In this document: piece after piece, positions 1 through 6,901 of the stretch | How positions within the stretch are numbered: the stretch's first letter is position 1 | Layout: the number at the start of each line of letters is the position of its first letter | NCBI GenBank assembly: GCA_028280615.1 | Contig: JANQLK010000049.1 | Coordinates: 1-64,000, forward strand | DNA from: Woeseiaceae bacterium | GTDB taxonomy: Bacteria; Pseudomonadota; Gammaproteobacteria; Steroidobacterales; Woeseiaceae | Direction of reading: 5' to 3' | DNA length: 64,000 nucleotides | The notes under the pieces: model-generated | Database searches by the model: none | Seen by the model: only the letters and a program-made list of their open reading frames with translations | Told to the model about the DNA's origin: nothing | Program-made: the position numbers and the translations under genes

Positions 1-4
1 TCTT

Positions 5-60
5 CGGGCCTTCGGCCCGTGGCCGCGGGCGGCCACGCCCAAACTCGCGTTGCGAGTTTG
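5..60. repeat. Cluster of three GC-rich hairpins
   Basis: Three perfect stem-loops follow one another: CGGGCC/GGCCCG at 5-19, GTGGCCGC/GCGGCCAC at 19-36 and CAAACTCGC/GCGAGTTTG at 40-60. No coding frame with support covers them. They lie downstream of the tRNA-Glu gene (read on the minus strand) and could be extra 3' processing or termination structures, or part of an intergenic repeat that extends beyond the window. The function is not known. Confidence 0.5.
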
Positions 61-87
61 TCGAACCGGGGGCTCTCGTCCGGCAAA

Positions 88-150
88 GGGAGTGCCATAC
101 AAACAAAGACGCCCGCGAAACGCGGGCGTTTTTGTTTGTATGGCACTCCC
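88..150. repeat. 30-bp-arm inverted repeat that includes the tRNA-Glu 3' end
   Basis: The arms 88-117 and 121-150 are reverse complements with a single mismatch (108 against 130) and a 3-nt loop AAA. The right arm contains the last ten bases of tRNA-Glu (GGGAGTGCCA on the minus strand) plus its terminator. The left arm is therefore an inverted copy of the tRNA 3' end. On the minus-strand transcript the trailer could pair with the tRNA 3' strand and compete with the acceptor stem. Confidence 0.75.
109..129 (-). terminator. Rho-independent terminator of tRNA-Glu
   Basis: A 9-bp GC-rich stem ACGCCCGCG/CGCGGGCGT closes an AAA loop. T-rich sequence follows on both strands (TTTTTGTTTG on plus, TCTTTGTTTG on minus), so it may work in both directions. 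On the minus strand it starts about 12 nt after the tRNA CCA end. Confidence 0.75.
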
Positions 151-216
151 TAGGGGATTCGAACCCCTGTTACCGCCGTGAGAGGGCGGCGTCCTGAACC
201 ACTAGACGAAGGGAGC
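141..216 (-). tRNA. tRNA-Glu (anticodon CUC)
   Basis: The reverse complement folds as a 76-nt cloverleaf with encoded CCA. The acceptor strand GCTCCCT pairs with AGGGAGT, the anticodon stem CCGCC/GGCGG encloses CTCTCAC (anticodon CTC, reading GAG), and the T arm is GGGGT-TCGAATC-CCCTA. The first acceptor pair is G1-U72, a wobble pair that is unusual for tRNA-Glu. A CUC anticodon usually supplements a UUC isoacceptor located elsewhere, and suits a GC-rich genome that prefers GAG. Confidence 0.93.
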
Positions 217-247
217 GTGGTCGGGCCGATCAATCGTCGGGCCGCGT

Positions 248-275
248 ATTATATAGCCGGACTCCGAAACCTCAA
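248..275 (-). promoter_or_regulatory. Sigma-70 promoter of tRNA-Glu
   Basis: On the minus strand TTGAGG (275-270) and a perfect TATAAT (253-248) are separated by 16 bp. Transcription would start near 241, about 25 nt before the tRNA. The sequence just after the -10 is GC-rich (ACGCGGCCCG), like the discriminators of growth-rate-controlled stable RNA promoters. Confidence 0.6.
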
Positions 276-354
276 GCCTCAAGCGGCGCGTGTAGCCCGG
301 GTGGGCGGGCTGGTATGATACGCGCCTTTCACGATCGTTTAAGCGGACAAACAC

Positions 355-1680
355 TTGAAGAACAGCGGGAAAGACGGGCAGGACCTGCCCAGGATAATTC
401 CCCGCCCCGCTCACAACGTCTCCCGGAAAGAAATCTCGGACAGTGCGCTCAAGGTCTTGTACCGGCTGCACAAGGCGGGCTTTCAGGCATTCCTGGTCGG
501 GGGCGGCGTGCGCGATGCGCTGCTCGGGCTGCATCCGAAAGACTTCGACGTTGCGACCGACGCGACGCCGGACGAGGTTCGTGCGCTGTTCAGCAACTGC
601 CGGCTGATCGGGCGGCGCTTCCGGCTCGCGCACGTCCGCTTCGGCCGCGAGATCATCGAGGTGGCGACGTTCCGCGCGGCCGCGAATGCCGATGACGACG
701 ATGCCTCGCACGACGACGAGGGCCGCATCATTCGCGACAACGTGTACGGCACGATCGGCGAGGACGTCTGGCGCCGCGATTTCACCTGCAACGCGCTGTA
801 CTACAACATCGCCGATTTCAGTATCTGGGACTACGCGAACGGCGTTGCCGACGTCGAGCGCAGGCGGCTGGTCCTGATCGGCGACCCCGACATGCGTTTG
901 CGCGAGGACCCGGTTCGCATGCTGCGCGCGGTGCGGTTTGCGGCAAAGCTCGACTTCACGATCGACGAGGGCGTCGTTGCGGCAATCCGCGACAACGTGA
1001 GCCTGCTGACGAACGTGCCGGCGGCGCGCCTGTTCGATGAGTTCCTGAAACTGTTCCAGGCCGGACACGCGGTCCGGACCTTCGAGCTGCTCTGGGAGCA
1101 TGGGCTGTTCGACGAACTGTTCCCGGCCACGGCCGAGGAACTCGAGAAGGACCAGGCGTACGGCAGGTTCGTCCACGCGGCGCTGGAAAACACGGACCGG
1201 CGCGTCGCCGACGGGCTGTCGGTGACGCCGATGTTCCTGCTCGGCGTGTTTCTCTGGGGCCCCACGGTCAAGCTCGCCGCCGCGCGCCGGGCCGAAGAGA
1301 AGATGTCGGAGTCCCAGTCGCTCAGCATCGCGGCCTACGAGCTCGTGGCGCAGCAGCAGCGGCGGATCTCGATTCCGAAGCGCTTCACGGTCCCCATGCG
1401 CGAGATGATTGCGCTGCAGCCGCGGTTTCGCGCCACGAAGGGCAAGCGTGCCCTGAACCTGCTCGACCACCGCCGGTTCCGGGCCGCCTACGATTTCATG
1501 GTGCTGCTGTCCGAGGCCGGACTCGGCGATCCCGCCGTGGCGGAGTTCTGGCGCGACGTACAGACGCTGTCGGCCAAGGAACGCATCGCGCGATTCGACG
1601 TGCAGAGTCCGGGTCCCGGCCGCAAGCGACGCGGCAGAAAACGGCGCGGGCCGCGTAAGCCGCGAGGCCAGAGCGCCTGA
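355..1680 (+). CDS. pcnB: Poly(A) polymerase I
   Basis: PcnB adds 3' poly(A) tails to RNAs and so exposes them to exonucleolytic decay in the cytoplasm. The 441-residue product has the class II nucleotidyltransferase signature near the N terminus (LVGGGVRDALLG, then DFDVATDATP with the metal-binding aspartates), the RRFRLAHV block and an all-helical RNA-binding region. It ends in a very basic tail (RKRRGRKRRGPRKPRG), which fits PcnB better than a CCA-adding enzyme. The start used is a TTG with no clear Shine-Dalgarno, so the N terminus is uncertain. folK begins 8 bp after the stop, a common gammaproteobacterial pairing that suggests cotranscription. Confidence 0.9.
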   Translation: MKNSGKDGQDLPRIIPRPAHNVSRKEISDSALKVLYRLHKAGFQAFLVGGGVRDALLGLHPKDFDVATDATPDEVRALFSNCRLIGRRFRLAHVRFGREIIEVATFRAAANADDDDASHDDEGRIIRDNVYGTIGEDVWRRDFTCNALYYNIADFSIWDYANGVADVERRRLVLIGDPDMRLREDPVRMLRAVRFAAKLDFTIDEGVVAAIRDNVSLLTNVPAARLFDEFLKLFQAGHAVRTFELLWEHGLFDELFPATAEELEKDQAYGRFVHAALENTDRRVADGLSVTPMFLLGVFLWGPTVKLAAARRAEEKMSESQSLSIAAYELVAQQQRRISIPKRFTVPMREMIALQPRFRATKGKRALNLLDHRRFRAAYDFMVLLSEAGLGDPAVAEFWRDVQTLSAKERIARFDVQSPGPGRKRRGRKRRGPRKPRGQSA

Positions 1681-1688
1681 GCCCGGTC

Positions 1689-2186
1689 ATGTCCGACGGC
1701 GTCTGGAGCCCGGCCTACATCGGCCTCGGCAGCAATCTCGACGGTCCGGCGCGGCAGATCGATGCCGCCTTCGAAGCGCTGGCGACGCTGCCGGAGACGC
1801 GGCTGATATCGCGGTCGGGCTTGTACCGCTCCGCACCGTTCGGCGGCGTGGAACAGGCCGATTTCGTCAATGCCGCGGCGGCGCTCTTGACCCGGCTCGG
1901 CGCCCGGGAACTGCTCGTCGAACTCAAGCGCATCGAGCGCGCCCGCGGCCGGGAACCGGGCGGGGTTCGCTGGGGTCCGCGGGTCCTCGATCTCGACCTG
2001 CTCGTGTACGCCGGGCTCACGATCGATGAGCCGGATTTCACGCTGCCGCATCCGGGCATCGCCGAGCGAAATTTTGTATTGTTGCCGTTAGCCGAGCTCG
2101 CGCCCGATCTCCACGTTCCGGGACTTGGCCGTCTCGCCGGAATACCCGTCAACCTGCACGAGCCGAGGATAGAGCGCATTGCCTGA
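1689..2186 (+). CDS. folK: HPPK, 6-hydroxymethyldihydropterin pyrophosphokinase
   Basis: FolK transfers pyrophosphate from ATP to 6-hydroxymethyl-7,8-dihydropterin, the step before dihydropteroate synthesis in folate formation. The 165-residue sequence matches the family in length and motifs: an N-terminal YIGLGSNL, a central FVNAAA followed by an ELLVELKRIE helix, and the signature RWGPRVLDLDLL with the Mg-binding aspartates, ending with LPHPGIAERNFVLLPLAEL. It starts with ATG 8 bp after pcnB. Its TGA directly abuts the GTG of the next gene, so translation is probably coupled along pcnB-folK-dNK-panB-panC. Confidence 0.95.
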   Translation: MSDGVWSPAYIGLGSNLDGPARQIDAAFEALATLPETRLISRSGLYRSAPFGGVEQADFVNAAAALLTRLGARELLVELKRIERARGREPGGVRWGPRVLDLDLLVYAGLTIDEPDFTLPHPGIAERNFVLLPLAELAPDLHVPGLGRLAGIPVNLHEPRIERIA

Positions 2187-2873
2187 GTGGATTCGATCTT
2201 GACCGTCCAGCCGGTGACGCCGCGCGGCAATGCGTCTCGCTTTATCGTCGTGGAGGGGCCGATCGGCGTCGGCAAGACCGCGCTCGCGAAGCGGCTCGCG
2301 GAAACGCTGTCGGCGGACCTGGTGCTCGAACAGGTCGAGGAAAACCCGTTTCTCGAGCGCTTTTATCGCGAAGGAAAACGCGCCGCGCTGCCCGCGCAGA
2401 TGTTCTTTCTGTTCGCGCGCGCGCGCCAGCTCGAGTCGCTGCGCCAGTCGGACCTGTTCACGGACACGCGCATCGCCGACTACCTGTTCGCCAAGGACGG
2501 ACTGTTCGCCGAACTCAATCTGGACAGCGACGAGTTGTCACTGTACCGACAGGTCGTCGACCAACTCGACGTCGAGCCGCCGATCCCGGACCTCGTCATC
2601 TATTTGCAGTCGACGGTCGACGCCCTCATGGAGCGCATCGCGCGGCGCGGCCGCGAATCCGAGACGACGATCGACCGCGGCTACCTCGAAAACGTGACCG
2701 ACGTCTATGCGCGGTTCTTTCATGCGTACAATGACGGGCCACTGCTGATCGTCAATGCCTCGGATATCGATCCGATCAATAACGAGGCAGACTACGAGCA
2801 GCTCTTCAAACAGATCGAAAGCACGACCGGAGGCAGGCACTTCTTCAACCCAGCCACCGCAGCGCTGGCCTGA
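2187..2873 (+). CDS. Deoxynucleoside kinase (dNK family)
   Basis: This enzyme phosphorylates deoxynucleosides, probably deoxyadenosine or deoxyguanosine, for salvage into dNTPs. At the N terminus of the 228-residue product is a P-loop (VVEGPIGVGKTALAKRLAE), followed by the LEQVEENPFLERFY segment and the acidic substrate-base region. A later LQSTVDALMERIARRGRESE block corresponds to the lid with catalytic arginines. The GTG start lies immediately after the folK TGA with zero spacing. A dNK gene between folK and panB is a recurring gammaproteobacterial arrangement. Substrate preference cannot be read from the sequence. Confidence 0.85.
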   Translation: MDSILTVQPVTPRGNASRFIVVEGPIGVGKTALAKRLAETLSADLVLEQVEENPFLERFYREGKRAALPAQMFFLFARARQLESLRQSDLFTDTRIADYLFAKDGLFAELNLDSDELSLYRQVVDQLDVEPPIPDLVIYLQSTVDALMERIARRGRESETTIDRGYLENVTDVYARFFHAYNDGPLLIVNASDIDPINNEADYEQLFKQIESTTGGRHFFNPATAALA

Positions 2874-2879
2874 ACCGTT

Positions 2880-3710
2880 ATGTACACACAGCTCGAACAG
2901 CGCGGAATGGCGCGCCCACCCGTCAACGTTTCCACGCTTCGCGACATGAAAGCGGAGCGCACGCCCATTGCCTGCCTCACGGCCTACGACGCGAGCTTCG
3001 CCGCGCTCGTCGATGCCGCCGGCGTCGACCTCGTGCTGGTCGGCGACTCTCTCGGCATGGTCGTCCAGGGACACGACACGACGGTTCCGGTAACCGTGAG
3101 CGATATCGTCTACCACACGCGCGCGGTGGCGCGCGGCTTGCGACGGGCATTCCTGGTCGCCGATATGCCCTTCATGAGTTACTCGAATCCCGACCAGGCG
3201 CTCGAGAGCGCCGTGCGGCTGATGCAGGAGGGCGGCGCGATGATGATCAAGCTCGAAGGCGGCGAGGGGCAGATCGGCATCGTCGAGCACCTTGCGCGTC
3301 ACGACATCCCGGTCTGCGCGCACCTTGGCCTCAAACCGCAGTCGGTGCACAAGATCGGCGGCTTCAAAGTCCAGGGGCGGGACACCGAGCAGGCGAAGTC
3401 GATGCTTGACGCGGCGAAGAGACTGCAGGACGCGGGCAGCGACATCGTGCTGCTCGAGTGCGTGCCCAACGAGGTTGGTCAGGCGATCACGGCCGCGCTC
3501 GATGTACCGGTCATCGGCATCGGCGCGGGTCCGGACGTGGACGGCCAGATCCTCGTGTTGTACGACATCCTCGACATCACGCAGGGCCGCACGCCACGCT
3601 TCGTCAGGAATTTCATGACGGGTCACGACACGCCGCAGGCCGCCCTCGAGAGCTACGTCGGGGCCGTGCGCGATCGCAGCTACCCCGCGCCGGAGCATTG
3701 CTTCTCGTAG
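2880..3710 (+). CDS. panB: 3-methyl-2-oxobutanoate hydroxymethyltransferase
   Basis: PanB transfers a hydroxymethyl group from methylenetetrahydrofolate to 2-oxoisovalerate, giving ketopantoate, the first step to pantothenate and CoA. The 276 residues form a TIM barrel with the expected landmarks: TAYDASFAALVDAAG, LVGDSLGMVVQGHDTTVPV (metal and substrate site), KLEGGEG, CAHLGLKPQSVHKIGGFKVQGR and VIGIGAGPDVDGQILV. The folate-dependent step fits its place after folK. panC follows 28 bp downstream, so the two first steps of pantothenate synthesis are clustered. Confidence 0.95.
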   Translation: MYTQLEQRGMARPPVNVSTLRDMKAERTPIACLTAYDASFAALVDAAGVDLVLVGDSLGMVVQGHDTTVPVTVSDIVYHTRAVARGLRRAFLVADMPFMSYSNPDQALESAVRLMQEGGAMMIKLEGGEGQIGIVEHLARHDIPVCAHLGLKPQSVHKIGGFKVQGRDTEQAKSMLDAAKRLQDAGSDIVLLECVPNEVGQAITAALDVPVIGIGAGPDVDGQILVLYDILDITQGRTPRFVRNFMTGHDTPQAALESYVGAVRDRSYPAPEHCFS

Positions 3711-3738
3711 GCGGCTGCCCGAAGGCGAGCGAGACGAC

Positions 3739-4587
3739 ATGCAGATCATCCAGGCGAAGGACGAGCTCCGAGAGCAGCTCCGGGAGTGGCGGAACGCGGA
3801 CGAGCATATCGCGCTCGTGCCCACGATGGGCAACCTGCATTCGGGCCATGCGAGCCTGGTCGAGCTTGCCCGCCAGCATGCCGAGCGCGTCATCGTTTCG
3901 GTGTATGTCAATCCGACCCAGTTCGGTGAGGGCGAGGACTTCGACGAGTACCCGCGCACGCTGGAGCGAGACACCCGCCGCCTCAAAACGGTCTCCGCGG
4001 ATGCGTTGTTCGTGCCTGCCGACGACGTCATCTATCCCTTCGGCCACGACAGCGCAACGATCGTCTCGGTCCCGGGTCTCACCGAGAATTTTTGCGGTGC
4101 GACGCGGCCCGGTCACTTCGATGGCGTGACGACGGTCGTCGCCCGCCTGTTCGCCATGATGCAGCCCGACGTCGCCGTATTCGGCCAGAAGGACTATCAG
4201 CAGCAGCTCGTCATCCGCTACATGTGTCAGGACCTGGGCCTGCCGATCGCGATCGTGACGGCCGATACCGTGCGCGACGACGACGGACTCGCGAAGAGTT
4301 CGAGGAATCAGTACCTGGACGACGAGCAGCGTCGCGTTGCGCCGCGCCTGTACGAAACGCTCCGCGAGGCGGCGGAAAGCTTACGCTCGGGCGGCCGGGA
4401 TTACGAGGCCATGGAGGCGCGGGCGATTCGGACGCTCGAGGCGGCCGGGTTCGATGTCGACTATTTCGCCATCCGCCGTGCCGAGGACCTTGCCGTACCC
4501 GATCGCGACGGCGACGATCTCGTCGTGTTGGCCGCGGCGACGCTCGGCAGGGCGCGGCTGATCGATAACGTTCTGCTGACGGTCTGA
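3739..4587 (+). CDS. panC: Pantothenate synthetase
   Basis: PanC condenses pantoate and beta-alanine with ATP hydrolysis, via a pantoyl-adenylate, in the cytosol. The 282-residue product shows the HIGH-like motif as HSGHASL after VPTMGNL, the VSVYVNPTQFGEGEDF segment, FGQKDYQQ and the KSSRNQYL (KMSKS-like) motif. The length is typical. It closes the pcnB-to-panC series. A GC-rich hairpin without a T-run lies between its stop and the convergent GGDEF gene. Confidence 0.95.
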   Translation: MQIIQAKDELREQLREWRNADEHIALVPTMGNLHSGHASLVELARQHAERVIVSVYVNPTQFGEGEDFDEYPRTLERDTRRLKTVSADALFVPADDVIYPFGHDSATIVSVPGLTENFCGATRPGHFDGVTTVVARLFAMMQPDVAVFGQKDYQQQLVIRYMCQDLGLPIAIVTADTVRDDDGLAKSSRNQYLDDEQRRVAPRLYETLREAAESLRSGGRDYEAMEARAIRTLEAAGFDVDYFAIRRAEDLAVPDRDGDDLVVLAAATLGRARLIDNVLLTV

Positions 4588-4595
4588 AGGGTAAA

Positions 4596-4613
4596 CCCGG
4601 GCGCGATCCCGGG
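4596..4613. terminator. Weak bidirectional hairpin between convergent genes
   Basis: The perfect 6-bp stem CCCGGG/CCCGGG with loop CGCGAT lies in the 28-bp gap between the panC stop and the stop of the convergent diguanylate cyclase gene. There is no T-tract on either side, so intrinsic termination would be weak. Confidence 0.35.
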
Positions 4614-4615
4614 CT

Positions 4616-5584
4616 TCAGTCGGAAACGGTGTCGCGGCCGGCGCGCTTGGCGCGATACAGCGCGGCGTCGGCATCGCGCAGAAGGTCATTGAGCGAACCT
4701 CCGTGCTCGAGCGCGGCGACACCCATCGAGATTCGAATCGGAATCTGGATCAGCGAGTCGTCGCCGTCCTCGGTATCGCCGCTGACCGCAAGTCTGACGC
4801 GATTCGCGATGACCAGCGCCTTGTCGGCGCCGACACCCGGGAGCAGGGCGGCGAATTCGTCGCCGCCGTAGCGGACCAGGACGTCGTTGGGGCGGAACTG
4901 CCGCGTCAGCGTCCGGGCAACGGCCGTCAGGGCGCGGTCGCCCGCAACGTGGCCGAACTTGTCGTTGAACTCCTTGAAGTTGTCGACGTCGATCATGATC
5001 ATCGAAACGGGCAGGTCGTCGTGAGCGCAGCGCTCCATCTCGCGTGGAAACGACGTTTCCATGAAATGCCGGTTGCCGAGCCCGGTCAGTGCGTCGGTCG
5101 TCGCGTGGCGTTCGAACTTGCGTATCTCGCCGTAATTCTCGGCAATCACGCGGTTGTGGCTGCGAACGCGCTCGGACATGACGACCAGCAGATTCTTCGC
5201 GAACGCGTGCGATGCGTCCACCATCGCCCATAGCACCGACTGATGAATCACGAGCAGGTGCGATGCCTCCGCGCCGATCACGTATGCCGAGGGGTCGCGG
5301 TCCTCGATAATGGACATCTCGCCCACGCAGGCGCCGACTTCCATCGTCGTCAGCGCGGGGGCTGACGGCGCGCCGACGTGTATGTTCAGTCGGCCCGAGA
5401 GGACGACGAATACGTGCTCGTTTTTTTCTCCGGGCGACAGCAGGAGTTCGCCCGCGGCGATGTCGCGGCGGTCGCAGTCCTGCAGGAGTTGCTGGACGTC
5501 GTTGGGATCGACGCCGGCGAACAAATCCAGCGCCGACAGCAGCGAGCGCTGGTAATCGGAGTTGATTGGCAGTACTTCGGCCAT
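4616..5584 (-). CDS. GGDEF diguanylate cyclase with N-terminal cNMP-binding-like domain
   Basis: The 322-residue protein has a cyclic-nucleotide-binding beta-barrel (about residues 15-135), a helical linker, and a C-terminal GGDEF domain (about 160-320) with the intact active site RYGGDEFAALLPG. The inhibitory I-site RPND is correctly placed before it, so c-di-GMP synthesis with product inhibition is expected. No membrane segment is seen, so it is probably cytosolic. In the sensor domain the phosphate cassette reads VGEMSIIEDRDPSAYV. The arginine that normally binds the cyclic phosphate appears to be replaced, so the ligand may not be cAMP. It is convergent with panC and downstream of queG on the same strand. 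Confidence 0.9.
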   Translation of the reverse strand: MAEVLPINSDYQRSLLSALDLFAGVDPNDVQQLLQDCDRRDIAAGELLLSPGEKNEHVFVVLSGRLNIHVGAPSAPALTTMEVGACVGEMSIIEDRDPSAYVIGAEASHLLVIHQSVLWAMVDASHAFAKNLLVVMSERVRSHNRVIAENYGEIRKFERHATTDALTGLGNRHFMETSFPREMERCAHDDLPVSMIMIDVDNFKEFNDKFGHVAGDRALTAVARTLTRQFRPNDVLVRYGGDEFAALLPGVGADKALVIANRVRLAVSGDTEDGDDSLIQIPIRISMGVAALEHGGSLNDLLRDADAALYRAKRAGRDTVSD

Positions 5585-5788
5585 TTAGGGATTATCGCGG
5601 GCCCCAATGGGCAAAAACATCGACTGCGACACAGTCTGCGATATCGCGAGAGCCCTGAATGCCGGGGTATCCCGGGTCTGTCGCGACGGCCGGCCGGCGA
5701 TCGGTCCGCGTTGGCTCAGCCAGTGTCCTGTCCGATTGAGCGGTTGGGGAAATCCGCGCACGGCGTGCGTTCCGGCGCCTCGAGACGA

Positions 5789-6865
5789 TCAGCGGGTCCC
5801 ACGGGCGTGCCGGGCCAGCGCCCATTCGACGTGTTCCCGCACGAGCGCCGAAGCGTGGTCGCGACGATGCTCGAGTGCCGCCAGGACCTCGGCACTTGTA
5901 TCCGCATTGCCGAGCGCAACGGCTACGTTCCTGAGCCAGCACTCGTAGCCGATCCGGCGTATGGCGCTGCCTTCGGTTCGCTCGAGAAAATCCGTTTCGG
6001 TCCAGGCGAACAGCTCGGTCAGCGTTGCGTCGGTCAGTCCGTGTCGCGCCTCGAAGTCGGGTTCGGCCGAGCGCCGGGCGAACTTGTTCCACGGGCAGAA
6101 CAGCTGGCAGTCATCGCAACCGTATATCCGGTTGCCGATGTGGGGCCTCAGCGCTTCCGGTATTGGCCCCTTGAGTTCGATGGTCAGGTAGGAAATACAG
6201 CGCCGGGCATCGAGCTGGTACGGGCCGACGATCGCGTCGGTCGGGCACACGTCGATACACGCGCGGCAGCTTCCACAGTGGTCGCTCGCGCCCGCATCCA
6301 CGGGCAGGGGCAGGTCGGTATACAGCTCACCGAGAAAAAACCAGGACCCGGCGTTTCGGTTGATGACGTTCGTGTGCTTGCCGATCCAGCCGACGCCGGC
6401 CTTCTCCGCGATAGCTTTCTCGAGCACGGGCGCGCTGTCGACGAACACCCGGTAGCCGTAGTCGCCCACATCCTCGCGAATCCGCTCGGCCAGCCGTTTG
6501 AGCCTGCCGCGAACAACCTTGTGGTAGTCGCGGCCGAGCGCGTAGCGGGAAACGTAGGCGCGGCTCGGATGGTCGAGCAACGCCTTGGCGGAGTCCTGGT
6601 CTTCCGGGAGGTAGTCCATTCGCACCGAGATCACGCGAATCGTGCCGGGCACGAGTTCGGCCGGCCGGCTGCGCTTCGAACCGTGCTTTTGCATGTAGTT
6701 CATCGTGCCGTGGAAGCCGGCAGCCAGCCAGGCTTGCAAACGCGCCTCGGCAGTCCCGAGGTCAATGCCGCTGATGCCGAGGTCCTGGAAGCCGAGTTCG
6801 CTCGCGTATGTCCGGATCCTGGCTTTTAGCGTGTCGAATCGTTCGACGTCGGTTTCGCTGTCCAT
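5789..6865 (-). CDS. queG: Epoxyqueuosine reductase
   Basis: QueG reduces epoxyqueuosine to queuosine in the wobble position of GUN-anticodon tRNAs, using cobalamin and two 4Fe-4S clusters. The 358-residue sequence carries the cluster motif CGSCRACIDVCPTDAI, a following CISYLTIE, and YGCDDCQLFCPWNK, plus the N-terminal MNYM...R region. A helical (HEAT-like) C terminus ends the protein. It starts 36 bp from the divergent nnr, the same pairing as in E. coli. About 200 bp without a recognised feature separate its stop from the upstream end of the GGDEF gene. Confidence 0.95.
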   Translation of the reverse strand: MDSETDVERFDTLKARIRTYASELGFQDLGISGIDLGTAEARLQAWLAAGFHGTMNYMQKHGSKRSRPAELVPGTIRVISVRMDYLPEDQDSAKALLDHPSRAYVSRYALGRDYHKVVRGRLKRLAERIREDVGDYGYRVFVDSAPVLEKAIAEKAGVGWIGKHTNVINRNAGSWFFLGELYTDLPLPVDAGASDHCGSCRACIDVCPTDAIVGPYQLDARRCISYLTIELKGPIPEALRPHIGNRIYGCDDCQLFCPWNKFARRSAEPDFEARHGLTDATLTELFAWTETDFLERTEGSAIRRIGYECWLRNVAVALGNADTSAEVLAALEHRRDHASALVREHVEWALARHARGTR

Positions 6866-6888
6866 TCTCGGCCGTTACCGTGAGTCCG

Positions 6889-6894
6889 TATAAT
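6889..6894 (+). promoter_or_regulatory. Perfect -10 box directly upstream of nnr
   Basis: TATAAT ends 7 bp before the nnr ATG at 6902, so the predicted transcript start falls on or one base before the start codon. This predicts a leaderless mRNA. No convincing -35 is visible at 16-18 bp. The queG start lies only 25 bp to the left, so the promoters of the two divergent genes must overlap coding DNA. Confidence 0.45.
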
Positions 6895-6901
6895 CGCCGC
6901 T

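Noticed and set aside
61..97. Second tRNA-Glu on the plus strand ending in GGGAGTGCCA
   Set aside because: Only the 3' terminal ten bases match; no T, anticodon or D arm can be formed from the sequence before it.
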